A stretch of DNA of 64,000 nt from Podocnemis expansa (Eukaryota > Chordata > Testudines > Podocnemididae). The notes below the pieces were generated by a model. It was not told the DNA's origin and did no database searches. It was given only the letters and a program-made list of their open reading frames with translations. The stretch is taken from assembly GCA_007922195.1 (NCBI GenBank), contig ML681990.1, positions 38,949,557-39,013,556 of the forward strand, in the 5' to 3' direction. The position numbers and the translations under genes were made by a program. Shown here in pieces: positions 22,745 to 34,001 of the stretch; within the stretch, counting starts at the first letter, position 1; each line of letters opens with the position of its first letter.

Positions 22745-23370
22745 TGTGATTTAAGACCATTCTGTTGCAAATAGCAGCAACAGCTGTTAACTGGTCTAAG
22801 GCCTTTCTGTAGTAACGAACAGCAGCAACAGCCATTAGGTAAAAGGGGAGTCACATCCCATCTAAATTGTCAAAAACAATTGACTATCTGGTTGTTAAGA
22901 AAACATTTGAGCCCTAAGGGAATGTAGCACCAACACAGATGAGATCAAGAGACAAACATTAAGACGTTTAAAGGAAAACTTTGCAAGATAACATTCTGTC
23001 TGGCTAAACCACTTACCAGGGATTTCAGCTGGGAAATATCTGTAACTCCCTTTTTACTGTTAATTGTTCCTGTCTGGTTTTTAATTGTTTCTGTCTGCTG
23101 TGTAACTGTTTTCACAACATCTGAGTTGACTCTTGTACGAGGTATAATGTGCTAGGGTTGGCTAAAATGTTGCTTCATAATGTATTGGTTAAAATATTGT
23201 TTTGTAATACTGCAATAAAAATATTAGGTTTTACTTATCTGTACCTTAACCAAAGTTTAATTATATAAACTGGGATCCAAAAGGAAGTGCTTTGGAATTT
23301 AACTCCAGGACACAGACCAAAACAAAAGCTGCCAGAACCACGGGTTACTCTGCTTAGAGGCAATCAGGCT
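22745..23370. repeat. Possible LTR remnant
   Basis: AT-rich stretch with AATAAAAATATTAGG (about 23213) and a following TTTAACTCCAGGACACAGAC, resembling the R-U5 region of an LTR. It abuts the inverted DIRS fragment at 23370. Clear ends and flanking repeats were not found, so this is tentative. Confidence 0.3.
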
Positions 23371-23950
23371 GTGGCAGTTCTGCATCAAGGAGTACATTAC
23401 TCCAATATCTGTTTGTTTACCTCGGTATCAGAATTATCTCATGGTCCATCTAACTAGTATTTTTCTCTGAGTATGAGTGGTCTCTGAAGATGTCTCCTTC
23501 AGGTCATCTTCAAAGCCTGAGACACCCTGATGATCCACCTTTTTGCTACAAGCTACAACAGAAAATGTTTTCTATTTAGCTCTTCAGGGAGCACTGGTGC
23601 AGGCTCCTTCTCCAATATTTTTTCTTCTCACTTGGTAGTCACCTCTCCTCTGTGCCTTTCCCCAAACCTGATCATCCCTTAGGTCACCCTCAAGCTCAAG
23701 GAATATTGGACCAACCTTATTCTTGTTTCCCTAGTGTGGCCAAGAGCGTACTGGTTCTTTGACCTCTTCGCGATGTCTGTTACCCTCACAGTTTAAACCA
23801 AATCACTCCTACCTTATCATGGACTCAAGGAATAGCCCAATCAGTTTAGGACACCCACCTCTACCATTCTGTGGACTTGAGGTATAACCCTCTCCAGGTA
23901 AATGGTCATTTTCTCCCTGCAAAAGACCCTTACACAATAAAATCATTAAC
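23370..23950 (+). mobile_element. Inverted fragment of an F-like DIRS element
   Basis: On the plus strand this has an RNase H tail-like stretch (IKEYITPISVCLPRYQNYL) and then KLKEYWTNLILVSLVWPRAY, the linker that precedes the recombinase in DIRS elements (compare DGANIILIALAWPRQ in D). Its first 160 bases (23385-23550) are the inverted copy of 24540-24705 in element F. It is therefore a separate fragment of the F family lying in opposite orientation. Confidence 0.62.
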
Positions 23951-24308
23951 TTGTATTTATTAGTAATTAATCAACAGAATACATTTGCTAAGCATACAAT
24001 GCTCACCATTCCAAATAAGGCAGACAAGTTTCTCCCAACAGAGAGTCAGATCATCTGGAGGAAGAGGGGATTCCATCTTTTTCTGCACAGAATAGTTGTG
24101 CAGCTAAATTGAGTTGATCCCCCTTGGTTGTTTACCTAATACATCAAGGTGGAATAGTTGGTAAATATATGAACCACTGGGTCTCTGATACAGTCCCAAA
24201 AAGTGTGACATTGTGTATGTCCCAAAGCTCCAGCACAATAGAGTGAAGCCTCCTATTTCAATCACAGTTCTAGTACTTTCAGCAACCCTGGGTGCACACT
24301 GCCTAAGC

Positions 24309-24518
24309 CAGGGGTCTCAAATACATGGCCCATGGGCCACATGAGGCCCCTAAAGCTATTTCCTCTGGCCCGCAGTGACACGGTTGTAACCAATATTTGC
24401 AATATCTTTACATGGAAAGGTTTCAATGGTGCGGCTCTCGGGCTACCATACTAATCCTCCCACAGCCCTCTACTAGTCCTCATGTGGCCCTTGTGGTGAT
24501 TTGAGTTTGAGATCCCTG
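24309..24518. mobile_element. Short hAT element, copy 1 of a pair
   Basis: Begins CAGGGGTCTCAAA and ends TTTGAGTTTGAGATCCCTG. It has near duplications GCCTAAGC (24301-24308) and GCCTTAGC (24518-24525). The interior carries repeated GGCCC words. About 200 bp long and non-coding; a related copy lies at 25174-25361. Confidence 0.75.
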
Positions 24519-25173
24519 CCTTAGCTAAGCCCATCACCTGCAGCAAACAGGTGGATCATCAGGATCTCCCAGGCTTTGAAGATGAGCCAAAGGAGACAGC
24601 TTCAGAGATCACACATGACTCAGAGAAAAATACGAGTTAGATGGTCCGTGAGATAATTCTGATCCCCAGGTAAGCGAATGGCTATTGGAGTAATGTGCTC
24701 CTTGATGCAGAACTGTTCCTGTACAGCACAATTCCTGTACTTCAAGCAACTTTCAGTTCACATCCCCCCAAAGCCCACCACGGAAACATGCTGGCTGGTG
24801 AGAGCTGAACAATGGCAATGCTTTGGCAAATGTTCTGTTGATGGATCCATCCCTGCAAGGAGACCAGGATCAGTGAAGAAAAATGAACTAGTCTATCAGT
24901 GTAGGACAGTAGACTGGCCAGGCCAGATTTGAAGGGGGCAAAGAAGCAAGCTTGCCAATGGGATCACCAGTACAGAAGCAGATATGTTGCCCAAGACCCT
25001 CAGATATGCTTGAACTGTTGTGGAAGACTGAGACAAAAGTAGAAAATTGTCTGAAAACAGTAGGTTGGCAAAAATGCTTTCAACATCATGGAATCTAACA
25101 GAGCCCCAGTGAACTCAATTTTTTTGAGTGGGAGCCAAGACTGACTTCCCTGATCTAGTTACTATCATAAAAA

Positions 25174-25361
25174 CGGGGATCTCAAACATGTGGCCCGTGG
25201 CCCGCATGTGGCCCCTAAAGCTATTTCCTGTGGCCCGCAACAACACTTTTGTAACCAATATTTGCCATATTGTCATATGAGAAGGTTTCAGTGGTATGGC
25301 CCTCAGGCTAACGTTCTAGTCCTCACGTGGCCCTGATGGTGATTTGAGTTTGAGACCCCTG
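25174..25361. mobile_element. Short hAT element, copy 2 of a pair
   Basis: Similar over its full length to 24309-24518, with the shared core GGCCCCTAAAGCTATTTCCT and the end GAGTTTGAGACCCCTG. It interrupts the RNase H part of DIRS element F. Target duplications are not clear. Confidence 0.72.
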
Positions 25362-25429
25362 AATTAGCTGATCCAGCAAGGACAATGTGGTACTGATATG
25401 AGCAAGAACTTCTTCTCTGGATTGTCCCC

Positions 25430-25900
25430 ACTATAACCAGTCTTCCCTTCCTCCTGAGACATGTTGTAATAACAAAGTATTTGGTAAAAACCTAGTGGGG
25501 AGAAGAGAGACCCAAATGGGAGCACTGCCTACTCAAAGTGGCATTTCACAATGACAAGTAGAGGAACTTTCTGTGGCATGGGAAAATTGTCATATGAAAA
25601 CAGTAGTCCTGAAGGACCAGAGCAGCAAGCCAATAATTGTGAAACACTGAGAATAGTCAATAGAATGGCCATTTGGAGAACCTCATGTACCCGATATATT
25701 AGTTGATGCGTTGAAAGTCAAGGGTGGCTCTTAACCCCTTCTTGGATTTGGGTATCAGGAAGCACTGAGTGTAGAAGCCATGACTCTGATGTTGCAGTAG
25801 AACCTCCTCCACTTCTCCCAAAACCAGCAGAGAACAGACCTGGTTGATGACTAGCAGTTTGTGAGAGGGGTCCCTGAAGATGGACAAGGACAGAGGGTAA
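25430..25900 (-). pseudogene. DIRS F reverse transcriptase relic
   Basis: The N-terminal RT block reads LGEVEEVLLQHQSHGFYTQC followed by FLIPKSKKGLRATLDFQRIN (25887-25699), matching GKGFYSRYFLIPKSKGG and ILDLRRLN of element B. Further RT sequence toward 25430 is broken by stops and shifts. Confidence 0.7.
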
Positions 25901-25914
25901 GTACAAAATGTGGA

Positions 25915-26160
25915 GGTTAAGGGTATATTTATACTGATGGGAGCAATTTTGCTGCCATAAGTTCACCCTTCCAGAAGCGGTTTGTGGCAAGTATAAACTC
26001 ACCGCACTGCTCCCAGAAGTCTTCCCCGGAAGTCCTGGGGGAAAGCTGACTGCAACTGATTTGCAGTCAGCTTTTCCCTAATGTGTAGCAGTGGCTTTAA
26101 AAGTCACCACTAGTTATGCAAGGAATTTTACCTTCCTTGCATAACTGGTGGTTAACTGCT
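25915..26160. repeat. Hairpin-rich MITE-like insertion in DIRS F
   Basis: Begins GGGTATATTTATACT after GGTTAA and holds two strong inverted repeats. One is AAAGCTGACTGCAA with TTTGCAGTCAGCTTT (about 26043-26076). The other is ACCACTAGTTATGCAAGGAA with TTCCTTGCATAACTGGTGGT (about 26107-26153). The left edge resembles the GGGTATGT edges of the palindrome-array MITEs at 39485 and 55666. The right edge is unclear. Confidence 0.55.
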
Positions 26161-26608
26161 GCCGAATTTGCCCTCAGGATAGACTAGGACTAACAGGATG
26201 ACATAAACAGGTTTGTTGGTGCTTATGAAGGCAGCCAGCCTGTCCCCAAAATGGGGGGGAGGGGGAGGGAGAAGTAATGACTGAAAGAGTATTCGGGACC
26301 CAGGAATCAAAATAAATGATGGGAGGGTGTGTGGACTGGCCACATCTGGAGCACAACTGCTTTCTCCTGTAGAATCTATTCCTCTTTCTGGGGTGGTTCC
26401 ATTGCCAATGAGGAGAGAACGGCTGGCCAAATGTACAATGAGGATAATACTGCTTCTGCTTTTCAATGCCAAAATGGTGCTTCTGCACTGCTGAGATATA
26501 CACATACTCAAGGACTGATGGTAGCCATGGCGTCCTTGAAATAGATTAGCAGTGCATCAATTTTGTCTGACAACAGCATTTGGCCATCACCGTGCAAATA
26601 ATCAATGG

Positions 26609-27282
26609 TGTAAAGGAAGTTTAAAGATGGAGTAAGTTTGGTCTGGAAGTTCTGTGTCTGAGGCTCTGTGTTTGCTTAGACAAGCTTATTAAGGCATAAG
26701 TCAGGAGAGCTAGGGATTTAGATTGATAAGAAGGTAGACTGTTTCTATAGATACAAGAGGTAATCCACAAAGGTTGATTATAAGACAATCCCTCCTGTCT
26801 GGACCCTGATGGGAAGCTATCACCCTAGTCTGGTAAACAGGTTGGCGGTGGCTAGGTAGCTGAGGGGTCACAGGAGTCTGGCCACTCTCATTGGTCAAGG
26901 ACAGTAACTGTTACCCAAATAAGCTGTAAACAACAACAGAGGCAGGCTAACTATATGCTGCCTATTAAGTATAATCTAATTATGTAACCTGCATATTAAA
27001 AGTAGTAATACCATGTACGGATTTTTGGCATGATGTAACTTGTTGTATTATGCATGAGCTTGTTGCATTATGTATATTGTATTTTGCATGTTAGAAGGTA
27101 TATGTGACCAGTAACCCCTATACTGGGCGTTCTTGCTCAGAGAGGTGAGTTTCTCTTTGCTTCCCTCTGATGCAGTTCCTTTTATTATTCAGCTGAATAA
27201 TAAACTCTGAACCACACCTCGTTCTCTGCTTATTTGAGTCTCAGCTGGGAACAGGCCTTCATTTTGGGGGATTTCCCCCACA
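26609..27282 (+). mobile_element. Solo LTR inserted in DIRS F
   Basis: A 674-bp TG...CA sequence flanked by 4-bp direct repeats ATGG (26605-26608 and 27283-27286). It has an AATAATAAAC polyadenylation-type signal near 27204 and ends in CCCCCACA. Removing it would rejoin the gag remains of element F. No internal retroviral genes are present. It could belong to an endogenous retrovirus or another LTR retrotransposon; the orientation is inferred from the polyadenylation-type signal. Confidence 0.7.
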
Positions 27283-27487
27283 ATGGCTTGCTGGACATCA
27301 GAGGCAATGTGTGAATTCTGTAGCCGGAATGTCTTATCCTGGTTAGTAAGAGCTATCTGCAATGTCTAATGCAGACTGCAAGGACATCTTAGCCACTAAG
27401 CAGCCTTCAATAAAAAATGCCCAAAATGCCTCTCACAAGGTCTTGGGCAGCCAGTTTGTAAACTCTGACTTAGCTGTCCAGTTAACA

Positions 27488-28203
27488 CAGTGGTTCTCAA
27501 TGTGTGATCCGGGGGCCAAGAGTGGCCTGCAAGGGCTTTGAGCGGCCCTCAGGATCCCCCCCTGCTGGCAGCAGAAGCGAGCCACTGCCTAAGGACCCAG
27601 GTGAAGCACATTTCTATAGGGTAAATCAGGGCTCTCAGAAAATATGGCCCGCTGGCAGGTGGGCAGGTCAGGGAAGGGACCCAGAGGTCAGGGAACCAGT
27701 TGGTGGGCTAGGGCAGGGGACTAGGGAGCTGGAGGGCAAGCAGTTTGGGAGTCTGGCCTGCTAGTAATTAAGTAAAAGCAGATTTGGCCCTCAGGCGAAA
27801 AAGTTTGGAGACCCCTGGGATAAAAGACCAGTACAGGGTCTTTGCTACAGCCAAGGGATGGGACATCAGCCCTCCCCTCCCACTGGCTGAAGCACAGAGC
27901 ACAGCAAAGTGCCCTGCCCAGGTCCACAGGCACTGCAGCCCTTGCTGGAGCCAGAGTGAGCAGAGCACTGATCTTATATCTCCCTGGCTGCAGAAGGGAG
28001 CCACTGCCTAGGGCCCGAGGTGGAGTGCACAGGACTAAAGGATACGTGGTTTCCCTGCTGCAACCAGGGAGATGGGAGATCAGCAAGGAGGAAGACTGTT
28101 GTTCAGAGGTGGGGGTGGGAGGTTGCTAGCAGAAACTGCTGGCCCTTCAAGGCTGTAAAAATTATATCTTTGGCCCTCAAGCCAAAGAGGTTGGAAATCA
28201 CTG
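27488..28203. mobile_element. Non-autonomous hAT element (outer) in DIRS F
   Basis: Begins CAGTGGTTCTCAA and ends with the inverted form GGTTGGAAATCACTG. It is flanked by a perfect 8-bp duplication AGTTAACA at 27480-27487 and 28204-28211, typical for hAT transposons. It has no coding capacity for a transposase and contains a second hAT element at 27627-27817. Confidence 0.85.
27627..27817. mobile_element. Non-autonomous hAT element (inner)
   Basis: Begins CAGGGCTCTCAGAA and ends AAGTTTGGAGACCCCTG, with near duplications GGGTAAAT (27619-27626) and GGATAAAA (27818-27825). It is nested inside the hAT copy at 27488-28203. Confidence 0.7.
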
Positions 28204-30621
28204 AGTTAACAAAATAGTAGTTGAAAAGCCAGGCTCGTTGGTTAGCAATTCGCATCTGTAAGGAATTGTGAATCTTCCTGCCCATGAGAGCCATACATTT
28301 AGAGTCCCTATCCTTGTACACTTAAACCTGCTCTGTTGGGCTCTGTCATTCACCACAGTTACAACTAGGGAATTTGGAGCTGGGTGGGAGTAAAACTCCT
28401 CAAATCCACATACTTAGCTACATGTTGTACTGAAGCTGACATGTTCTAGAGGGCCTTAGGTGGTTTAAGGAACCCATAAGAGATAAGGAGGGTAATTCTC
28501 TCATTGGCAGATAGCAGCAGGATATCCACTATTTGTGGGTGTTCTCTAGCAAGAATTCAGTTTTGAAACTGAGGGAAGTAACTACATACCACAAGAAATC
28601 TTGGCACACCTTAAAATCCTCTGGCACCAAAGGAAGAATGAGCCAGCCAGTATACAAATCACCTAGAGACAAAGAGGAGGTCTCTAACTGAGCCAAAGCT
28701 ATATCCTAATCCAGGGCTGAAGAATTTGGACAGTATGACTCCGGAGTCTCCACAGGGAGAAGGACTGCACGTACCTGGACCAGTGGCAGATCAATGGTCA
28801 TGACTGAAAACCTGACTGAAGATCTTGCCTTCAAGCAGGACAAAGAACAGGACCTCTGCAACTAAGGAGCACCCCCATTTATTCCATGGAGGCCACAGGC
28901 ATGGATAAATCACTGGTGACCAGTAGGCAACAGGTCAGGTACCTCCATACTGACTGAGAGATGAGTACCTATTCTGGTACCCATAAGAGTCCATCAGTGG
29001 CCCCCAATGCTCATCAGATGATGTTCAGTGAGAGGATGACAACTCCCATTCAGATTCTGAGGAATCTCAAAATCTCCAGTATAAGAGTAGAGCAAGGCCA
29101 GAGGGGGTAAGTAACTGGTCTGATTTGTCCATCACTCAGAATGAAGCATGAAGCATTGTAACCAATAGAAATGGTTTGGTACCAAGCATGCCAGTGCCAG
29201 AAGTAGTACTGATCCTGAAGTCAGCAGCAGCAGTGGAGTGTCTGAAAGTACCAACCTCTAAAGTGGTGAAAGTCACACTGGAAGCAGCTGCTGAATGTGG
29301 TGGCACTGAAGATGCCTGGTACCAAGGTCACCTGTACCAATCCCAGCACTGGTCCTGCTACCACAACATGTGACAAGGGAACACTGGGTACAGTGCTGAC
29401 AGACATAAGGGTTCAGCAGTTTTTTCAGTTGATTGGGCTGTAGATGACAAAGATGTAACAAAGTTCTGGGCCATAGGAGAGGGTACCAAAAGGCAGAGGA
29501 GATCCGTAGTTGCCTAGTACGCTGCTGATGTGGAACTGATCAGTAATAGTATCTTACTTGTCAGAACCAGACTCAAAGGATGCTTGCTGGCCAGAACTAG
29601 ACGGAGTTTGCACAGTACAGGATTTCTAACCTTCCGACTCAGTACTGAGGAAAGGTGAAAGGTATCCATGCCATCCTACACACTGGCACCAACCCTGTGC
29701 CTGTCCATCCCTTTCCTTGGCAAAGTCACAGACATGAGACCTAGAGTGTTTTGATTGGTCTTGTGCAACTCTCTCATTGACACAGTCCACAGTAGTAAGT
29801 GTAAAGGAACTGCTCCTCCATTTCTCTGGAGAGGCACCTGCTCCAAAATGTTACGTGGCAGCACCCTTGGAACCCAACGGTGATCTACGAGCTGATTAGG
29901 GACTTGATACTGAAGCAGGACACATGGTCTGTTCAAGAAGGCGCTGTTTCAGGCAATGGTCCCAAGCCACTTGAATCCATTTCTGGAATGACTGGTAGAT
30001 AATGCAATGTTCTTTAACATGGGTCTCACAGAGACAGAGAAAGCACTACATGTGGGGCTCACTCCCCCAACATAAAATAGTCTGCTTAAACTCCAGTGAG
30101 GGCACCACCAAGGAAAACAATCTAACACTAAGCTAACACTAAAGTATTACTGATTATATACACCAAGGGAAAACCTAAACTATTTGAGATGTTATGAGGT
30201 TAAGGCTAGGCGGAGCTCTGATTCCAACCATAGGAAGTAAGAAGGAACTGAGGGAGGATCAGGTTGGTGCTGCCTTGTACAGCCAGGGGAGATGTTATGG
30301 TCATGAGGCATGAATGTCGCCCCTTTGTGGGTACTGGTAGGCAAGTTTCTCCCTCTTTGATGCAGTATGCATACACACATGTAAGTGGAATAAATGGCTG
30401 CATCTACTCAAAAAGAAAGTTTGTAGTGATCACATAAAAGAAAAGCAATCAATCACAATTTTAAAAGATGAAGCAAGCATGGATGAATTATGAAAACATG
30501 GATGAGAACGGATACATTATTTGGTCCCAGTTCAGAGAGGGAATAGCGTAGATCTATACAAACAGTAAACTCTAAATTTGTGATCACAAAAGCAAAATGT
30601 GCTTTGCACATCTCTCTAAGA

Positions 30622-31301
30622 CAAGTGATGCTCAACCACTGTGTCATGACACAAAAAAGTGTGTCATGGCACAGTAGTAAGTGTGTCACAATGCCTTGCT
30701 GCCAAGTCCTTTTCCCCCACTACTGGCAGGCTGCTGGCCCTTCAGAAGCTGCTATAGCTATATAAAACAGATCAAATCACCACTGCCAAAAGCACTTGGG
30801 GGGGACACAGGACTATTTTGCTGCTGGCACTTTACAGCTGCTGAGGCTCTGCAGAGCAACAGTAGCAAAGTGCTCTCCATCACCCTAGTGCTTTCGGTGA
30901 TGGCATTTGTCCAAAAGCACTCAGGGGACCATTTTGCTGCCGCTGCCACTGCCATGCAGAGTGGCAGCAGCTTCAAAGGGCCAGCCACTGAAAGTGCTGC
31001 CACTGAAAGTGCTGGGGGGGGGGGGGGAGTACTTTTTTCCTGCTGGCCCTTTAAAGCTTTGACAGCACTGCTGCCAAAAGCACTCGGGCAGCAGCTTTTT
31101 CCTAGCAGCAGGGGTTGCCTTGCAAGCCTCCTGCCACCAAACTGCCTTTGCAGGCAGTTTTCCTTCAGCAGCAGAGGCCACTTGACCCCATCACTGAAAG
31201 TGGTGCTGCCAGGGGGAGCAGTGGCAGGAGTCTTGGTGTATTGTGCATGGCTGGGAACCATCCAAGCTGTGTCGTGACCCTGAAAAGGTTGAGAACCCCT
31301 G
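30622..31301. mobile_element. Non-autonomous hAT element
   Basis: Starts AAGTGATGCTCAACCACTGT and ends AAAAGGTTGAGAACCCCTG, an inverted pair. GTGTCATGACAC near the left edge and GTGTCGTGACCC near the right edge extend the inverted repeat. The interior is rich in GCTGC and AAAGCACT words and in a G-run near 31015-31027. Long open frames in it are chance products of base composition. The flanks CTCTAAGACA and CTTTAAAGACA may be the target duplication. Confidence 0.72.
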
Positions 31302-31309
31302 CTTTAAAG

Positions 31310-32603
31310 ACAACAGTTTTGAAATTTAACAGGCACTGAAACTAATACTAAATGGCTCAGCAAAAAACAAAAAACAAAAAAAAGTGACATTCGAAGTTTA
31401 GGCTAAGAGGTTTAAAATGAAAAATAAACCTGAATTTCTGCAACTAGTGTATTCTAATAGACATTAGACATTTGGGTGTTCTAATACTTTGCAGGTATTT
31501 ATAATTATTTAAGGGAATCGGAAGGGTAATTTTAATGTTTTCTGAAATTTTTTCCAGAGGGCTTAGTTACTCATTTGGCTACTTTAATTTCTGATTTGCT
31601 TTCAAGCCTTACCTAATTTGGCACTAAAAGACATGCTTAGACACTCGAGGCATGTAACATGAAATTGAAGTTAATGACATAAGTACAAAAACTCACAGTC
31701 TGCACTTTCAAGTAAAGCACAACAATGTCATAGTGACCGGATCTTAGCATCTTAACACCAGAATGTTATAATTCCTCAGGCCGTCCCTCAGAACACATCT
31801 GCTGTTCTTCAGGGAGGTTTCTTACACAGAGATCTCTACAACTCTTTGGGGGGGAAAAAATTTGTATTCCCAAAGACTAAGTTTAGCATACGAGAGGGTG
31901 CTGTCACACAAACAACCTATTTAGCTCTATCAGATTTATGACTTGTGATGTCATAATTTATTTGGATTTTTACAAATTACAATAGAACTGCCCATTCAAT
32001 AATCTGAGCGTCCTCAGCAATTTAAAGAAGTGTACACTAAAACAGACCTATCAATTCCTACAGGTCAAATCAAATAACCAACAATGTGACCATAATATAA
32101 ATTAATTGACACTCCCTGCCTGTTGTTGCATTATATTTCAGAACTGTGTATATGCAATTAGTACAAAATATAAAAGTGAAATGGTTTAGTTCTGGTATTT
32201 TTAAACAAACCATTTTAATGTCCTTTTCTAATGTGGACCATTAAATTAAGAGTTATAAAGCCAGGCTAAAAACATAGTGAATATAAAAAGCATTTAAAGT
32301 TTAACTTTGTATCTTAAAATTAGAACTCTAAGAGCCTATAATTTTCCAACTCAAATTGTAGAATCAGTTTGCTAACTTATGCTTAAATTTTAAAAGAGTT
32401 TATTATAAGAAAGTTATTTTGGGTGTCTTTGGAGATTAAAAGAGAAACCCCGTAAAAATTTTTTAAATTAAACACTGATTCTATCATTGTAGCTATTTTA
32501 ACTATATTTTCACACACCATCATTCATTTTGCTTATAAGAACATTGCCCCTTTTGAGCACTTTAAGAAAAAAAAAAATGACATCACACACTAAACCACTT
32601 TAC
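31310..32603. other. AT-rich intron sequence
   Basis: Intron DNA downstream of the CENPK exon at 32604-32657. It has no recognised repeat or coding region. Confidence 0.5.
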
Positions 32604-32657
32604 CTCTAAAATTTCATGTAATGTTACCAATTGCACAGTTGGTTCTTCAGCTGGATT
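32604..32657 (-). CDS. CENPK: CENPK internal exon (54 bp)
   Basis: An 18-codon exon encoding NPAEEPTVQLVTLHEILE, matching the CENP-K segment VNLITLHEMLE. The acceptor (CTGTTTTTGTAG) precedes 32657 and a GTAAAG donor follows 32604. It starts and ends in phase 0. The C-terminal part of the protein (roughly 50 residues in mammals, including the FWPPY motif) was not found downstream in the window. The last exon(s) therefore probably lie to the left of position 1, across at least 32 kb filled with DIRS and other elements. Confidence 0.87.
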
Positions 32658-33620
32658 CTACAAAAACAGTAAAAAGATGTTGAAATTCTAGTAATACACT
32701 CAGAAAAGAATGTTAATACAAAAGAAAAATCTCAGTGCAAACAATTCACAGTAATGAATTTTTCTTCCAAAATGTTATCATAACATTACAAAAATGCAAA
32801 AGTTACATACCCTAATCCTATATTCAGCACCAAGTTCAATGAAATAAAATGTAAACTCTAAACATAAATTAATGTTTCTCTTAAACTAAGTTGAAAAAAG
32901 GTATTAAACATTACATCAAGAAAGGGATTTACATTTTATTAATCCAATCACATTATTATTAAACATGAATGAGAGTATGAAGTATTAATTCCCTGTCTAA
33001 TTTTGGTAAGAAAAATCACAAGATCAATGCCCTTAAGTAAATTTTCTAAAGTTCTGGGGAAAGAGATGTAAACCCATGGCGTATTGCAAAAACACTGTAC
33101 TCTTATTTTAGGAGTTCAGTCCATAGAGCTTTAATGTTTTGTGTTAATAAACATATCAATTGAATATCTTTTAGTTTAAGCCTTTAGATATTAACCAATC
33201 CGTTTACTAAGTTTAAAAAACAAAATTCCATTTTCCCATAGGATTTTATTTTACTATCTTCCTTTTCTAATGTTTAATGTTATTTGAATTCAGGACCAAT
33301 ATTTCTGTGATCATTTAGAACACTAGCTATTTCCATATGTAACACAGAACCAGTTCATGAGTCTTACAAGTTAAAAGAGTCTTTTACAAACTGCAACACT
33401 GGAGTGGAGGAAGAACTAGGTGATTAATAAAAATTTATACAGGGCCAAATCCTGCTTCTTTCCTCTATGACTGTGGAAAGTCCCCTCACAGCAGCACTGC
33501 TGCAGTTCAGCTGCACCAGAGATCATGTTTGGAAAGGATCGTAAAAGGACATACACAAAGCCTTGTGCCTGCAGAACCCTGCTCCATGGGGACTCCTTGA
33601 TCTGTGGGAGTAGGGAATCA
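32658..33620. other. AT-rich intron between CENPK exon and DIRS D
   Basis: No recognised features. AT content is high, and the last 250 bp before DIRS D are less AT-rich. Confidence 0.5.
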
Positions 33621-33825
33621 GTGGGTTACTTACCAGTAACCGTCCTCCTTCGAGATGGGCTGGTCACATACATTCAGTTACAGGTGTCTACGTGCTGCAG
33701 CACACAGTAGCTCGGAAAGTCTTCAGCCCTAGCCTGTTAGGTCAAGGCACGCGGCCAACGCCCCCTCTATGCCACAACCGCGGCTATATAGGTGACTGTG
33801 ACCCTAACCCTCCCAGTCTCAAATA
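33621..33825 (+). repeat. DIRS D left inverted terminal repeat
   Basis: The stretch from CATTCAGTTACAGGTGTCTA to the block TATATAGGTGACTGTGACCC is repeated in inverted orientation at 39150-39305. The repeat holds a TATATAG box, which on the other copy would lie upstream of gag. The outermost 40 bases differ between the left and right copies, as expected for split DIRS ends. Confidence 0.85.
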
Positions 33826-33875
33826 CCTTCACCAACTTCATTACTGGGGACGGTGGGAGGGGTCTGAATGTATAT

Positions 33876-33962
33876 GAGCAGCCCATCTCGAAGGAGGACG
33901 ATTACTGCTAAGTAACCCACCATTCTCCTTCGAGTGCTGCTCACATCATTCAGTTACAAGTG
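33876..33962 (-). repeat. DIRS D internal complementary region
   Basis: Positions 33879-33920 are the reverse complement of the element's left end (33621-33662) with 2 mismatches in 42 by eye. From CTTCGAG onward, 33928-33961 is the reverse complement of the right end (about 39280-39313) with about 2 mismatches in 34. The region is thus a complementary copy of the two outer ends placed side by side. In DIRS1 such a region is thought to template joining of the ends into a circle. Confidence 0.88.
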
Positions 33963-34001
33963 ACTGCTAGCTGTACCCTTGGATGGTGGGAGGAGTTACA
34001 G

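Larger units (their letters stand above)
24535..30420 (-). mobile_element. DIRS-type retrotransposon F, 3'-truncated and much interrupted
   Basis: The 5' end is near 30420, with a terminal-repeat-like stretch (30230-30420) ending ATCTACTCAAAAAGAAAG, comparable to the CACTCGAAG edge of the other copies. Gag remains run from about 29700 to 25960, RT is at 25887-25430 and RNase H remains reach 24535. There is no recombinase and no 3' end. It is interrupted by a nested hAT pair (27488-28203), a solo LTR (26609-27282), a hairpin-rich MITE (about 25918-26160) and a short hAT (25174-25361). It is an old copy of a different subfamily from B and D. Confidence 0.7.

Noticed and set aside
30681..31277. 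Open frames of 198 (+) and 167 (-) codons
   Set aside because: Both lie inside a non-autonomous hAT element rich in GCTGC and AAAGCACT words; chance frames.
1..32603. Search for the C-terminal CENPK exon (FWPPY region)
   Set aside because: No matching segment with splice sites was seen by eye; it is probably outside the window.
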